From an uncultured Kangiella sp. (GTDB lineage Bacteria; Pseudomonadota; Gammaproteobacteria; Enterobacterales; Kangiellaceae), in contig CATNCP010000026.1 of NCBI GenBank assembly GCA_950096615.1, positions 1 through 45,211 of the forward strand: 45,211 nucleotides of DNA, read 5' to 3'. The notes below the pieces were generated by a model, which saw only the letters and a list, made by a program, of their open reading frames with translations, was not told where the DNA came from and made no database searches. Position 1 is the stretch's first letter; each line of letters starts with the position of its first letter. Positions 18,568 to 26,902 of this stretch are shown here, piece after piece. The translations under genes and the position numbers were made by a program.

Positions 18568-18819
18568 ATGAAAACACTTTATATAGCTTTAATATTGAGT
18601 CTTTGGCCTCTACTCTTTTTCCTTGGTTACATGAGTCTATTACCGCAGGCAATGGAATCAGGAGAGCTGGAGAAGAAACACAGTAAAACTTTCAGATTTA
18701 TACATTACTCTACTAGCTGGGACCACTCAGGCACGATCTCAATTTACCTGATGATTTTATTGATGCCGGTTGTTTTTTTAGGTTATGCGTTCGGATTTTT
18801 TCAGTCTTTTATGAAGTAA
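18568..18819 (+). CDS. Small membrane protein, unknown function
   Basis: An 83-residue protein with two predicted transmembrane helices (MKTLYIALILSLWPLLFFL at the N-terminus and LMILLMPVVFLGYAFGFF near the C-terminus) joined by a charged loop with KKHSKTFRFIHYSTS. A weak AAGAG precedes the start. An open frame continues in phase after its TAA stop, see 18820-18924. No family recognised. Confidence 0.5.
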   Translation: MKTLYIALILSLWPLLFFLGYMSLLPQAMESGELEKKHSKTFRFIHYSTSWDHSGTISIYLMILLMPVVFLGYAFGFFQSFMK

Positions 18820-18924
18820 AAAAGCATCAAAGTATTTGGTTATTTTGTCGGAGCGTTAAACCTCATTTTAATCATTGCTATTATTGGATACCTATCAGGA
18901 TTAATGTGGTCAGAGCAGCCGTAA
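18820..18924 (+). pseudogene. In-frame continuation or broken small membrane gene
   Basis: Directly after the TAA at 18817-18819 the same frame stays open for 34 codons, encoding KSIKVFGYFVGALNLILII, AIIGYLSGLMWSEQP and a stop. This is a clear transmembrane segment without its own start codon. It is either the remainder of a protein cut by a nonsense mutation or a separate small gene whose start at ATG 18814 has been disrupted by TAA. Confidence 0.35.
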
Positions 18925-18935
18925 CCTCGAAGCAA

Positions 18936-19027
18936 GCGTAGCCTCGAAGGAACAAAGTGACTTCGAGGCTTGGTTCCCAAACTCAACCTGCTTCCCTCGA
19001 TTCGGCCACCGCTAATCGAGGCTACGC
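18936..19027 (+). repeat. REP/MITE-like element, complete copy 3
   Basis: A 92-bp element bounded by 12-bp perfect terminal inverted repeats, GCGTAGCCTCGA (18936-18947) and TCGAGGCTACGC (19016-19027). Inside are two more hairpins: AGCCTCGAAG (18940-18949) with CTTCGAGGCT (18961-18970), and CCTCGATT with AATCGAGG near the right end. It carries no coding capacity. The gap 18820-19145 contains only this and the broken frame before it. Confidence 0.75.
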
Positions 19028-19145
19028 CATATCTACTGCCCCAAGAAACACTTCGTAACAAATTTTAGTTACCTATATTTGTCACCCTCACATATATTAG
19101 AGAAATCTTATATAAATTAATCTCAAATGATAAAGAGGTAATGTC

Positions 19146-19529
19146 GTGGGAAATAAAAACTGGCTTAAAATTATTGGTGTTATTACTATAGTGATATCCA
19201 TCGTCACTTGGACAATGGACTGGCTAGAGTGGGTTTACCCCTGCCCTTATTGTAGAACGCAGCGTACCGTTATAGGTCTACTGGGGTTAATTATGATTCT
19301 GCCTCATGCGCAGCACTGGATCTCAAGATGGATATCTCTTAGTGCGGGTACTTTAGGGCTCGTCGTGGCTGCTAACCAGAACTTCGCCCATCTCAAGAAG
19401 GTATACACTGGTGATCTAGAGCTTGGGGATAGTTGGTATATGCACCCTTTCCTACTGTCTGGCGCAGCGATATTTATTATGGTTGGTCAATTGATGCTGA
19501 TATCGAGCTACAAACAACAGCCTGAGTAG
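19146..19529 (+). CDS. DsbB-like membrane protein with a single CxxC
   Basis: A 127-residue membrane protein with about four helices. After the first helix comes C33-P-Y-C36-R-T-Q-R40, the same CxxCxxxR spacing as the quinone-linked CxxC of DsbB (C41, C44, R48 in E. coli). No other cysteine exists, so the second periplasmic pair that oxidises DsbA is missing. It could be a divergent quinone-coupled redox protein. The start is GTG 19146 with AGAGGT 6 bases upstream; the ATG at 19141 is out of frame. A terminator follows. Confidence 0.6.
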   Translation: MGNKNWLKIIGVITIVISIVTWTMDWLEWVYPCPYCRTQRTVIGLLGLIMILPHAQHWISRWISLSAGTLGLVVAANQNFAHLKKVYTGDLELGDSWYMHPFLLSGAAIFIMVGQLMLISSYKQQPE

Positions 19530-19544
19530 CTAGCGGAATAAACT

Positions 19545-19578
19545 AAAAGTAGGTTGTATTACATGACAGCCTACTTTT
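19545..19578 (+). terminator. Hairpin terminator after the DsbB-like gene
   Basis: AAAAGTAGG (19545-19553) pairs with CCTACTTTT (19570-19578), extended inside by TGT/ACA. The T-run is part of the stem. Confidence 0.7.
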
Positions 19579-19692
19579 CGCTACTCGATAACGCTCTAAG
19601 ATATTAATGTCCGAAGGTATTGGTTTTCGTGCTAATGCTCGTTATCCCAGCTATAATGGTTCAATATTGCCCCGTCCCTGCTGGAAACCTGT

Positions 19693-20190
19693 ATGTCTGA
19701 AGAAATTAATTATAAGAATAATCCGTTAAATGGTGTTGGCTTGAAAGCCTTAGTGACTGAATTAGTTGAACATTATGGCTTTGAGATTTTGCATGCTTAT
19801 TTAAATCTGAATTGCTTTAAGTCTAACCCCAGCATTGAGTCTAGCGTTAAATTTCTTAAGAAAACCGAGTGGGCGCGTGAAAAAGTCGAGGCTTTTTATA
19901 TGTATCAGTATAAAAACCTACCGCCTGTATCTTCCGAGCAATTCAATATACCGCCACGCGATCGAATCGTGTCTGATGACGAAAAAATTGGAGAGCCAGC
20001 CAAGTTGAGCCTAGAAGATGCTGAGAAACAACGCGAAAAACGTGCTAAAAAAGCGGCTGAATATCAAAAGAGTGGCGGTCATAAGCGCAAACAAAGCTTC
20101 GGACAATCAAAAAAACGTTCGTCTAATAAAGGTTCAGCAAAGAAAGGTGGCGATCCTTGGGGGCATTGGAAAAGCAATTCTGACAACTAG
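19693..20190 (+). CDS. VF530 family (DUF2132) protein with basic tail
   Basis: Residues 8-75 match the VF530/DUF2132 domain, a small helical double-stranded-DNA-binding fold: [39 protein letters not shown] and [11 protein letters not shown]. The remaining about 90 residues are a disordered, highly basic tail ([14 protein letters not shown]) that would suit DNA or RNA binding. Its cellular role is unknown. Confidence 0.8.
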   Translation: MSEEINYKNNPLNGVGLKALVTELVEHYGFEILHAYLNLNCFKSNPSIESSVKFLKKTEWAREKVEAFYMYQYKNLPPVSSEQFNIPPRDRIVSDDEKIGEPAKLSLEDAEKQREKRAKKAAEYQKSGGHKRKQSFGQSKKRSSNKGSAKKGGDPWGHWKSNSDN

Positions 20191-20262
20191 TCGGAAAAAA
20201 GTAATGCCTTAAGAATATCCCTTGTGCTATTATTTTTAGACATGGAACAAAGGAGCTATATT

Positions 20263-20412
20263 ATGGGTCTTTGGGGATTTTTAAGTATTTGCGTTATCGC
20301 AGGCGTTATTTTCGTGATGTATGCAGCTTATCTCGAACACAAAAAAGAGATGAAGAAGCTCGAGTTAGACGCTAAAAATCAGAACGTTACAGCAGCTAGT
20401 AAAGACAGTTGA
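20263..20412 (+). CDS. Small single-pass membrane protein
   Basis: A 49-residue protein starting at ATG 20263, chosen because AAGGAG lies 9 bases upstream. One transmembrane helix (LWGFLSICVIAGVIFVMYAAYL) is split here as residues 3-24 in sequence and is followed by a charged cytoplasmic tail, EHKKEMKKLELD. The layout is like PspB but no specific motif supports that name. Confidence 0.5.
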   Translation: MGLWGFLSICVIAGVIFVMYAAYLEHKKEMKKLELDAKNQNVTAASKDS

Positions 20413-20489
20413 TAGTTCCAATAATAATAAATTCAGCATTAAGCTGTATCAGGTAAAAATAGCCTGAACCATACTAGGAGGTAACAACG

Positions 20490-20765
20490 TTGGGAAACAG
20501 AGAAGATAAACCTACTTGGATGCGTATTCTTTCTTCAGTTGCATCACTCATGCTCATTGGCTCGCTGGTTTTCATACTGGTAGCCGGATTTAATCTGTAT
20601 GTTGCCTCTGTGTTGACCACAGGAGTTATAGGGCTCGCCGCACCAAGCATAGGGTCTGCCGAAGGGTTCCTTGATATGATCATTGGCTTCTTCGAAGCCT
20701 TCATCGAAGGCATCATGGAGATAATATTTGGTATATTCGAAGCCATTACGTCAATATTCGGATAA
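20490..20765 (+). CDS. Small membrane protein with TTG start
   Basis: The ORF opens with TTG 20490, seven bases after a near-perfect AGGAGGT (20476-20482), which makes this start convincing. The 91-residue product has a hydrophobic helix (about 12-35), a second short one and an unusual C-terminal stretch of Phe/Ile/Glu/Gly repeats (GFFEAFIEGIMEIIFGIFEA) that would form an amphipathic membrane-surface helix. No family recognised. Confidence 0.6.
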   Translation: MGNREDKPTWMRILSSVASLMLIGSLVFILVAGFNLYVASVLTTGVIGLAAPSIGSAEGFLDMIIGFFEAFIEGIMEIIFGIFEAITSIFG

Positions 20766-20850
20766 GCGACCCGTAAACCAGTAATTTCAAAAGCTATCGT
20801 TACTAACAAATGGTATGATCGCTCCAACATTGATACAGAACGATCTTATT

Positions 20851-21099
20851 ATGAAATTATTGGTTAGAAACCTAGCTCGCTCGACCACCGAAGAGCAAGT
20901 CACTGAGTTATTTGAAGAGTATGGTACCGTTCAGTGGTGCAAGTTAGTTATGGACAAGGCCACCGGCAAATCTAAGGGGTTCGGTTTTGTTGAAATGCCA
21001 AAGCCAGGCGAAGCAAAGGTGGCGGTTAAGAACTTAAATGCTCGTAATGTTGAAGGCAATAAAATCCGCGTCAAGAAAGCGGAAGATAAAGAAGAATAG
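20851..21099 (+). CDS. RRM-domain RNA-binding protein
   Basis: An 82-residue single RNA-recognition-motif protein of the bacterial cold-inducible/cyanobacterial Rbp-like type. RNP2 is LLVRNLA at residues 3-9, RNP1 is KSKGFGFVEM near residue 42. Start at ATG 20851 gives MKLLVRNLAR, the common N-terminus; the upstream ATG at 20815 adds 12 unlike residues. Likely binds single-stranded RNA in the cytoplasm; targets are unknown. Confidence 0.85.
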   Translation: MKLLVRNLARSTTEEQVTELFEEYGTVQWCKLVMDKATGKSKGFGFVEMPKPGEAKVAVKNLNARNVEGNKIRVKKAEDKEE

Positions 21100-21115
21100 C
21101 TCGCTATTTAAAGCT

Positions 21116-21141
21116 AAGCCAGATCGTTACTCGTCTGGCTT
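21116..21141. terminator. Shared hairpin between convergent genes
   Basis: AAGCCAGA (21116-21123) and TCTGGCTT (21134-21141) are perfect complements between the RRM gene and the minus-strand gene at 21127, overlapping the stop of the latter. Confidence 0.55.
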
Positions 21142-21633
21142 CAATGCTTTGGTTAACTCTTCAGGCCTTTCTGTGGTAATCACTAAGCCACGCTTTTGGT
21201 CTTGTAACGTTAGCAAAACCGCATGTTCGGCTCTACCGACATACCCTGTCTGCTTTATCGCAATTCGATAACCGTAGCCCAAAAAATCTGCTGCTGGATT
21301 CCCTCCATAGGTTTCGACACTTAAAATTGAGTCCAGCGGAAACTTTCTTTTACCAATCACGCCCAAGCTCATCGTTAACATGTCATCATTGACTCGAGTA
21401 GTGATTTTCAGGCGTGACACATAATAGGTTAATAAAGCAGTACCAACAAAAATAACTAAAGCCCACGTCGCGGGAAGCGCATTCTCTCCTACAGGCTTAT
21501 TGAGAAATTCTTGCGCAATATACATATAACCGAACAACCCCATCACAACAACCAGTAGCACTATAACCACGGTAATCATTTTCGGAGGCATCATTGGCTG
21601 TATTTCTTGGTAACGATAGTGACTTTTTGGCAT
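21127..21633 (-). CDS. Membrane protein with PH-like C-terminal domain
   Basis: A 168-residue protein with two transmembrane helices (ITVVIVLLVVVMGLFGYMY and WALVIFVGTALLTYYVS) followed by a beta-rich domain: RLKITTRVNDDMLTMSLGVI, FPLDSILSVETY and YGYRIAIKQTGYVG. The arrangement resembles bacterial PH-domain membrane proteins. The motif GYGYR before a hydrophobic strand is shared by several of those. Function unknown; no partner adjacent. Confidence 0.6.
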   Translation of the reverse strand: MPKSHYRYQEIQPMMPPKMITVVIVLLVVVMGLFGYMYIAQEFLNKPVGENALPATWALVIFVGTALLTYYVSRLKITTRVNDDMLTMSLGVIGKRKFPLDSILSVETYGGNPAADFLGYGYRIAIKQTGYVGRAEHAVLLTLQDQKRGLVITTERPEELTKALKPDE

Positions 21634-21773
21634 TCAACTTCAAGGTTAAAGAGCGTAGAACTTAGTGTAGTAGATCCTTGAACTGAGGTGCAACCTTAAA
21701 CATTTGCCCTGCCCTACTAAAAGTTTTAGACTGAATGTATATTATTTATACAAAACAATAAGATAGGACGCTC

Positions 21774-22334
21774 ATGAAAACACATCACTCCTTATTAGGG
21801 GCTTCTCTACTGGCTATTTTCCTGACTTTTAATATAACACAGGCGGCTAATAACGACGCCCAGCTAACCGACCGAGAGAAAGCTTTATGGCAAGAAGCCT
21901 TTGGTAGCGGTAGTGGCCAATCAAACTCACAGCAGATAAACCAATCGCCTGAGGACACTATAAACCTAAGTGGTAACTGGGTAGGCTACTATGAATACGA
22001 TCAACCCCAAAATCAGCCTGAAGGTATGTTTAATGTCATCATTAAAGATGAAGGCGACGAGTTCTATATGACATTTTTAGAACCTCGCAACCACTCCAGT
22101 GAATACGCTCGAGCAGCGATAGCTTTAAACCAAAAGCGCCAAGGAAGATACATGAGGTTTCTTAAAAGTTACGACCCTTCTACCACTGAAGTTGAATACA
22201 ACTTAACCGTCCGACATAACGGCGCAGTCCTAGAAGGTACCTGGAAGATCGATGAAAATGTTTATGGCCGAGCTTTTTTCTACAAAGTAGACCTGCAAGA
22301 ACTAAAAGAAATTAAGCAACAAGCTGCTGAATAA
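21774..22334 (+). CDS. Secreted protein, unknown function
   Basis: A 186-residue protein with a clear signal peptide (hydrophobic core LLGASLLAIFLTFNI, cleavage near TQA-ANN). The mature part contains a central beta-rich domain, INLSGNWVGYYEYDQP and LTVRHNGAVLEGTWKID, in which two G-x-W turns frame an antiparallel barrel-like region. AGGA precedes the start. No known family recognised. It ends at a bidirectional terminator. Confidence 0.6.
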   Translation: MKTHHSLLGASLLAIFLTFNITQAANNDAQLTDREKALWQEAFGSGSGQSNSQQINQSPEDTINLSGNWVGYYEYDQPQNQPEGMFNVIIKDEGDEFYMTFLEPRNHSSEYARAAIALNQKRQGRYMRFLKSYDPSTTEVEYNLTVRHNGAVLEGTWKIDENVYGRAFFYKVDLQELKEIKQQAAE

Positions 22335-22371
22335 CAGCTCGGTATCTTCTGATTAAAGTCTTGAGGATGCA

Positions 22372-22404
22372 TAAAAATGCTGCACACACGGTGCAGCTTT
22401 TTTT
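22372..22404. terminator. Bidirectional terminator
   Basis: GCTGCAC (22379-22385) and GTGCAGC (22391-22397) with a T-run on the plus strand and an A-run on the other side. It separates the plus-strand secreted protein from ruvA on the minus strand, marking the left boundary of the ruvCA-yebC block. Confidence 0.85.
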
Positions 22405-23020
22405 AGCCCGCTAATTGCCTTAACGCCAAACGAATTAACTCTTCGCTTTTTAGCCCTTCGCTATCGACTTGAGCGATGGCTTTACTCGCTTGCTGAGGTT
22501 TATAGCCAAGAGCGACCAAGGCGCTCACAGCTTCCTGAGTAACGTCACCGGTTCTCGGTACGTTGCTAACAGGTGTATCCGTGTCGCCTGAGTTTGGTAA
22601 ACCTGAAACCGACCAGTCTTTTAAGCGATCTGACATTTCTACTAGCAATCGTTCGGCAGTTTTTTTACCCACTCCCGGAAGTTTCACTAAACGATCCACA
22701 TTACCGTCATGCACTGTCATCACAAACTCGTCAGCTTCCATGCCCGATAAAATCGCTAACGCTAGTTTTGGGCCTACGCCATTAACTTTGATCAGCTCTC
22801 GAAACAGCGTTTTGTCTTTATTGCTGATAAAACCGTAAAGCGCATGCAAGTTTTCAGAAATAGAAAGGTGCGTCGCGACTATAGCTTCAGCCCCTTCATC
22901 AGGTAGCTGATAAAAAGTGGTCATCGGCACCTGAATTTCGTAACCAACGCCAGCGCTGGTTTCTATAATGATAAATGGCGGTGTTTTTTCTATCAGTGTT
23001 CCGCGTATTCGACCTATCAA
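22403..23020 (-). CDS. ruvA: Holliday junction DNA helicase subunit RuvA
   Basis: RuvA binds Holliday junctions and recruits RuvB. The 205-residue protein has the N-terminal OB fold ([19 protein letters not shown]), the tandem helix-hairpin-helix region with [20 protein letters not shown] and [19 protein letters not shown], and a flexible linker to the C-terminal RuvB-binding helices ([19 protein letters not shown]). It overlaps ruvC by four bases. Here ruvB does not follow. Confidence 0.97.
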   Translation of the reverse strand: MIGRIRGTLIEKTPPFIIIETSAGVGYEIQVPMTTFYQLPDEGAEAIVATHLSISENLHALYGFISNKDKTLFRELIKVNGVGPKLALAILSGMEADEFVMTVHDGNVDRLVKLPGVGKKTAERLLVEMSDRLKDWSVSGLPNSGDTDTPVSNVPRTGDVTQEAVSALVALGYKPQQASKAIAQVDSEGLKSEELIRLALRQLAG

Positions 23021-23547
23021 CGTAATCGTCCTCTTGCTATTGTTTTAGCCCCTTTTAACTGGGCCAACCCTTGGCTAGTATTGGCATGACACAAAGCTAT
23101 GGCTAACGCATCTGCCGCGTCAGCTTGTGGGCTTGAAGGTAGTTTTAAAAGCATTTTCACCATGTGCTGCACTTGAGTTTTATCTGCGCCACCAGTCCCT
23201 ACGACTGACTGTTTAACTTTTCGTGCTGGATATTCAAATACAGGGAGCGCATAGTGTGAAGCCCCTACAATCGCAGCACCACGCGCCTGTCCAAGCTTTA
23301 GCGCTGAGTCTGCATTTTTTGACATAAAAACTGACTCGATGGCAAATTCATCAGGCTTAAACTCAAGTATCAACTCACACACACTATCAAAGATTTTCTT
23401 TAGCTTTAGATCCAGAGTTTCGTCCTTAATACGAATGCAGCCACTGGTTATATAGCGTGGTTTATTGGCAGGAATATCACCGCCAACTTCGATAATTCCA
23501 AAGCCTGTAATGCGCGAGCCGGGGTCAATTCCTAAAATTATCGGCAT
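23017..23547 (-). CDS. ruvC: Crossover junction endonuclease RuvC
   Basis: RuvC resolves Holliday junctions by symmetric nicking. The 176-residue protein has the retroviral-integrase-like catalytic acids: D7 in [12 protein letters not shown] in [11 protein letters not shown] and the aspartates in [15 protein letters not shown]. Length is typical. It overlaps ruvA. A 548-base gap upstream, holding both repeat families, separates it from yebC. Confidence 0.97.
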   Translation of the reverse strand: MPIILGIDPGSRITGFGIIEVGGDIPANKPRYITSGCIRIKDETLDLKLKKIFDSVCELILEFKPDEFAIESVFMSKNADSALKLGQARGAAIVGASHYALPVFEYPARKVKQSVVGTGGADKTQVQHMVKMLLKLPSSPQADAADALAIALCHANTSQGLAQLKGAKTIARGRLR

Positions 23548-23702
23548 TTATAATTCCAAAAAAGCATGGTCTGGTAAGTTAATACATGAATTGAAATTAT
23601 CATACCATGACTAAAAATTATTGCTGTGGGGTTTTCTGATCTGATTTTTTAGCAATATTTTCAACTAACACTCACTTTCTACTGCCAAGACTTACTTCTT
23701 TC

Positions 23703-23881
23703 GTTCATTTTTTGAACGAGCAAAAAAACGAACCAAAAAACTCGCCCCACAAAGTTAGGTGCTTCGCACTTCCCTAATTCTTTAAAATCACTTAACGTGT
23801 CGCAAAACGAAACATCCATGTTTCGTCTTTGCTAAATTGGGCTTTCCATGCCCAATTTACACTATAATTTTAAAAAATGAG
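23703..23881 (+). repeat. Four-hairpin dispersed element, copy B
   Basis: Matches 7485-7661 at most positions. The hairpins are TCGTTCA/TGAACGA (23701-23719), GGTGC-ttc-GCACT (23758-23770), CGAAACAT/ATGTTTCG (23808-23825) and TAAATTGGGC/GCCCAATTTA (23833-23859). In the second hairpin C-G of copy A (7540, 7548) is T-A here (23760, 23768). It lies upstream of ruvC; a GGGGACAG motif follows at about 23892. Confidence 0.85.
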
Positions 23882-23995
23882 GCTAAATTTAAGGGGACAG
23901 TTAGAGCCAACTCTTCAAATAACTTTTAACTTTTGATAATAGATAATAAAAGCTCTTGGGCATTAACGTAGTAGACTAGAAATGAATTAGATGCA

Positions 23996-24081
23996 GCTGA
24001 GGCGCGGCAAAAGTTTTATAAAAAGCGGAGTTTACAAAATGTAAATGAGCACTTTTATAAAACTTTTAACAAAGCCTCAGC
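23996..24081 (+). repeat. Palindromic core repeat, copy B
   Basis: The core GGAGTTTAC (24027-24035) and GTAAATGAG (24041-24049) is nested in a 15-bp perfect repeat, AAAAGTTTTATAAAA (24009-24023) and TTTTATAAAACTTTT (24053-24067), and an outer 8-bp pair GCTGAGGC (23996-24003) and GCCTCAGC (24074-24081). It ends 14 bases past the yebC stop. The gap 23548-24095 holds this element and the four-hairpin copy B, with no gene. Confidence 0.85.
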
Positions 24082-24095
24082 AAATATAAACATTT

Positions 24096-24839
24096 CTATA
24101 GGTTGTCGTAGGATTCTGCTGGAATATCGGCGTTTGTATACACATTCTGAGTATCATCCAGCTCTTCCAGACGATCAATCAAGCGAATCACTTTAGCGCC
24201 TTCTGACACATCTAACTCTGCCTGAGTTGATGGCAGCATAGTTACTTCAGCATTTTCAGCTTCAAAACCAGCTTCCTTGAGCGCGTCTTTGACATCCAGA
24301 TACGTCTCTGGGGTGGTTAAAACTTCGAAAGAGCCATCGTCATGAGCGATAAAGTCTTCGGCACCAGCTTCTAACGCAGCTTCCATTAAATCATCTTCGT
24401 TATAGTTATCCCCAAAAACGAATTGACCGCGCTTATCGAATAAATAGGCAACTGAGCCGCTAGTCCCTAAGTTACCGCCGTGCTTGGTGAATGCGTGTCG
24501 AACTTCGCCAACCGTACGGTTTTTGTTGTCAGTCATGCACTCGACAAGAATCGCAACACCACCTGGGCCATAACCTTCGTAGTTTAACTCTTCGTAGTTA
24601 TCACCTTCGGCGTTACCAGTACCACGGTCTACTGCCTTTTCGATGGTATCCTTCTTCATGTTAGCGCCAAGCGCTTTATCCATGGCGGCACGTAGACGAG
24701 GGTTGTCGTTTGGATCACCGCCACCCTCACGAGCCGCTACGACTAGCTCACGAATGATTTTGGTAAAGATTTTTCCACGTTTTGCGTCTTGGGCTGCTTT
24801 GCGGTGCTTAATATTTGCCCATTTACTGTGACCCGCCAT
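24096..24839 (-). CDS. yebC: YebC/PmpR family translation factor or regulator
   Basis: The 247-residue protein starts with [20 protein letters not shown], the family signature, and contains [21 protein letters not shown] and the [11 protein letters not shown] region. YebC-family proteins have been described as DNA-binding regulators and as helpers for ribosomes stalled at proline-rich stretches. Context aspS-yebC-ruvC is the conserved one. Confidence 0.95.
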   Translation of the reverse strand: MAGHSKWANIKHRKAAQDAKRGKIFTKIIRELVVAAREGGGDPNDNPRLRAAMDKALGANMKKDTIEKAVDRGTGNAEGDNYEELNYEGYGPGGVAILVECMTDNKNRTVGEVRHAFTKHGGNLGTSGSVAYLFDKRGQFVFGDNYNEDDLMEAALEAGAEDFIAHDDGSFEVLTTPETYLDVKDALKEAGFEAENAEVTMLPSTQAELDVSEGAKVIRLIDRLEELDDTQNVYTNADIPAESYDNL

Positions 24840-24884
24840 AAAATACCTTCCTCACAGGTCGCTATCCTTCGTTTACTCTTTGTT

Positions 24885-24944
24885 GTAAAGCTGTTTTGAG
24901 TGCTCATTTAGCGATAACTAAACTGCGCTACAAAACACCTTTAC
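24885..24944 (-). repeat. Palindromic core repeat, copy C
   Basis: Plus-strand CTCATTTAG (24903-24911) and CTAAACTGC (24918-24926) are the core reversed. Arms are GTAAAG (24885-24890) with CTTTAC (24939-24944) and TGTTTTG (24892-24898) with CAAAACA (24931-24937). It lies in the aspS-yebC gap, in the opposite orientation to copies A and B. The inner stem pair changes from C/G to G/C compared with copies A and B, keeping the pairing. Confidence 0.75.
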
Positions 24945-25094
24945 GCCTCGATTAAACTTTATCTAGTCGACCTTGTTTTCTTTAACACTTGCCTAAATTA
25001 ATCTTTCTTTGTGACTCTAATGCTTCGGAACTTTTCAGTCCAAAGCGTTCTCTTTCTGTACTGTTCTTCACAATTGGCTCTACTTTAAAGTCAC

Positions 25095-25116
25095 ATTCCG
25101 TGCTGCGACACGGAAT
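25095..25116 (-). terminator. Hairpin after aspS
   Basis: ATTCCGTG (25095-25102) and CACGGAAT (25109-25116) form a perfect 8-bp stem 14 bases past the aspS stop. There is no adjacent T-run on the minus strand, so termination may be partial. Confidence 0.45.
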
Positions 25117-25129
25117 CTTAAACCTTGAA

Positions 25130-26902
25130 TTACTCGCCTTTTTTCTTTATCTCGATACCCAGCTCATCAGTTAAGTCAGCATCAATCTTGCTCGGTGCTT
25201 GTGTTAATGGGCAGCTGGCTGTGGTTGTTTTCGGGAACGCGATGACGTCTCGAATCGAGTCTGCACCGACCATTAACATGACTAAGCGGTCAAGACCGAA
25301 CGCCAATCCACCGTGTGGAGGACAGCCAAACTTTAATGCGTCTAGTAGGAAACCGAACTTTTCACGTTGCTCTGCTTCGTCGATCCCAAGAATACCAAAT
25401 ACTGCTTCTTGCATCGCTTCGTTATGAATACGAACCGAACCACCGCCAACTTCACTACCGTTAAGGACCATGTCGTATGCTTTTGATAAGGTTCCTGTCG
25501 GATCGTTCTTCACAGCATCAACATCGTCGTCTTTCGGTGCTGTAAACGGATGGTGCAGTGCATGAACCTGACCATCAATTTCTTCAAACATTGGGAAGTC
25601 TACAACCCACAAAGGCTTCCACTCGTCTTTAACTAACTCTAAATCTTGAGCCGTTTTTAAACGTAGCGCACCCATAGCGTCAGCTACCGTCATCTTGGTG
25701 TCTGAACCGAAGAAGATAATATCGCCCTCTTCTGCTCCTACTTTCTCAATAATCTTAAGCGCAACGTCTTCGCCTAAGAATTTTAACACTGGGCTTTGAA
25801 TACCTTCAGCACCAGCGCCATTAATCTTCATCCACGCTAGGCCTTTAGCGCCATAAACACCAACAAACTTGGTGTATTCGTCAATTTGCTTACGGCTAAA
25901 TTGCGCACCACCAGGTACGCGCAAAGCAGCCACGCGACTTTTCTCGTCGTTTGCTGGACCAGCGAACACTTTAAATTCGACGTCCTTAACCAGCTCATCA
26001 ACCGTGACCAACTCTGTGTCCATACGTAAATCAGGTTTATCAGAACCATAACGCTCCATCGCTTCGGCGTATGGCATGCGAGGAAACTCTGGTAGGTCGA
26101 GATCTTTCAGCTCTTTAAACAGGTGACGGATAAGCCCTTCCATCAGCTGCATAATTTCTTCTTGGTTTAAAAATGACGTTTCGATATCCAGCTGGGTAAA
26201 TTCTGGCTGACGATCCGCACGTAAATCTTCATCACGGAAACATTTTACGATTTGATAGTAACGATCAAAACCCGACATCATCAACAGTTGTTTAAACAAC
26301 TGAGGCGATTGTGGCAGCGCATAAAATGAACCTTTGTGTACTCGGCTCGGCACTAAATAGTCACGCGCCCCTTCTGGAGTCGCTTTGGTTAGAATCGGCG
26401 TTTCTACGTCAATAAAACCATGGTCATCCATATAACGGCGCATGGCGCTAGTTACTTTATGACGGAAAATTAGCTTCTGCGCCATTTCAGGACGACGCAA
26501 ATCCAAGTAACGGTATTTCAGACGTTGCTCTTCCGAAGCTTCTAAGTTTTCGTCAATCGGAATCGCTGGTGGCTTAGCGCGGTTTAAAATTTCAATCTCT
26601 TGCGCAAGAACTTCAATCTCGCCTGAAGCCATGTTTTTATTAACCATATCGTCAGGGCGCGCACGAACTTGCCCTTTAACCTGCACCACGAACTCACTAC
26701 GCAACTGCTCGGCTAAACTGAATAACTCTTTAAAATCAGGGTCAACAACCACTTGGATCACGCCAGTGCGGTCGCGTAGCTGTAAAAAGATTAAGCCACC
26801 TAAATCACGACGGCGGTGAACCCAACCAGATAAAGTAACCGATTGATTTTCTTCATTTTTTGATAATTCACCACAGTAGTGGCTGCGCATTTCAGTTGCC
26901 AT
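25130..26902 (-). CDS. aspS: Aspartyl-tRNA synthetase
   Basis: AspRS of the bacterial type charges tRNA-Asp. The 590-residue protein has the N-terminal anticodon-binding OB fold ([19 protein letters not shown]), class II motif 2 ([18 protein letters not shown]), the bacterial GAD insertion domain and motif 3 ([10 protein letters not shown]). Size and domains fit the discriminating or bacterial form. It starts divergently from the acyltransferase gene at 27188. Confidence 0.97.
   Translation of the reverse strand: MATEMRSHYCGELSKNEENQSVTLSGWVHRRRDLGGLIFLQLRDRTGVIQVVVDPDFKELFSLAEQLRSEFVVQVKGQVRARPDDMVNKNMASGEIEVLAQEIEILNRAKPPAIPIDENLEASEEQRLKYRYLDLRRPEMAQKLIFRHKVTSAMRRYMDDHGFIDVETPILTKATPEGARDYLVPSRVHKGSFYALPQSPQLFKQLLMMSGFDRYYQIVKCFRDEDLRADRQPEFTQLDIETSFLNQEEIMQLMEGLIRHLFKELKDLDLPEFPRMPYAEAMERYGSDKPDLRMDTELVTVDELVKDVEFKVFAGPANDEKSRVAALRVPGGAQFSRKQIDEYTKFVGVYGAKGLAWMKINGAGAEGIQSPVLKFLGEDVALKIIEKVGAEEGDIIFFGSDTKMTVADAMGALRLKTAQDLELVKDEWKPLWVVDFPMFEEIDGQVHALHHPFTAPKDDDVDAVKNDPTGTLSKAYDMVLNGSEVGGGSVRIHNEAMQEAVFGILGIDEAEQREKFGFLLDALKFGCPPHGGLAFGLDRLVMLMVGADSIRDVIAFPKTTTASCPLTQAPSKIDADLTDELGIEIKKKGE

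Noticed and set aside
18931-19030. Integron attC site between small genes
   Set aside because: The spacing of small ORFs and repeats suggested a cassette array, but no RYYYAAC/GTTRRRY core sites and no integrase were found; the repeat has REP/MITE-like terminal inverted repeats instead.
24989-25174. 61-codon plus-strand frame between yebC and aspS
   Set aside because: No ribosome binding site, no protein-like features, and it overlaps the aspS 3' end and its hairpin.
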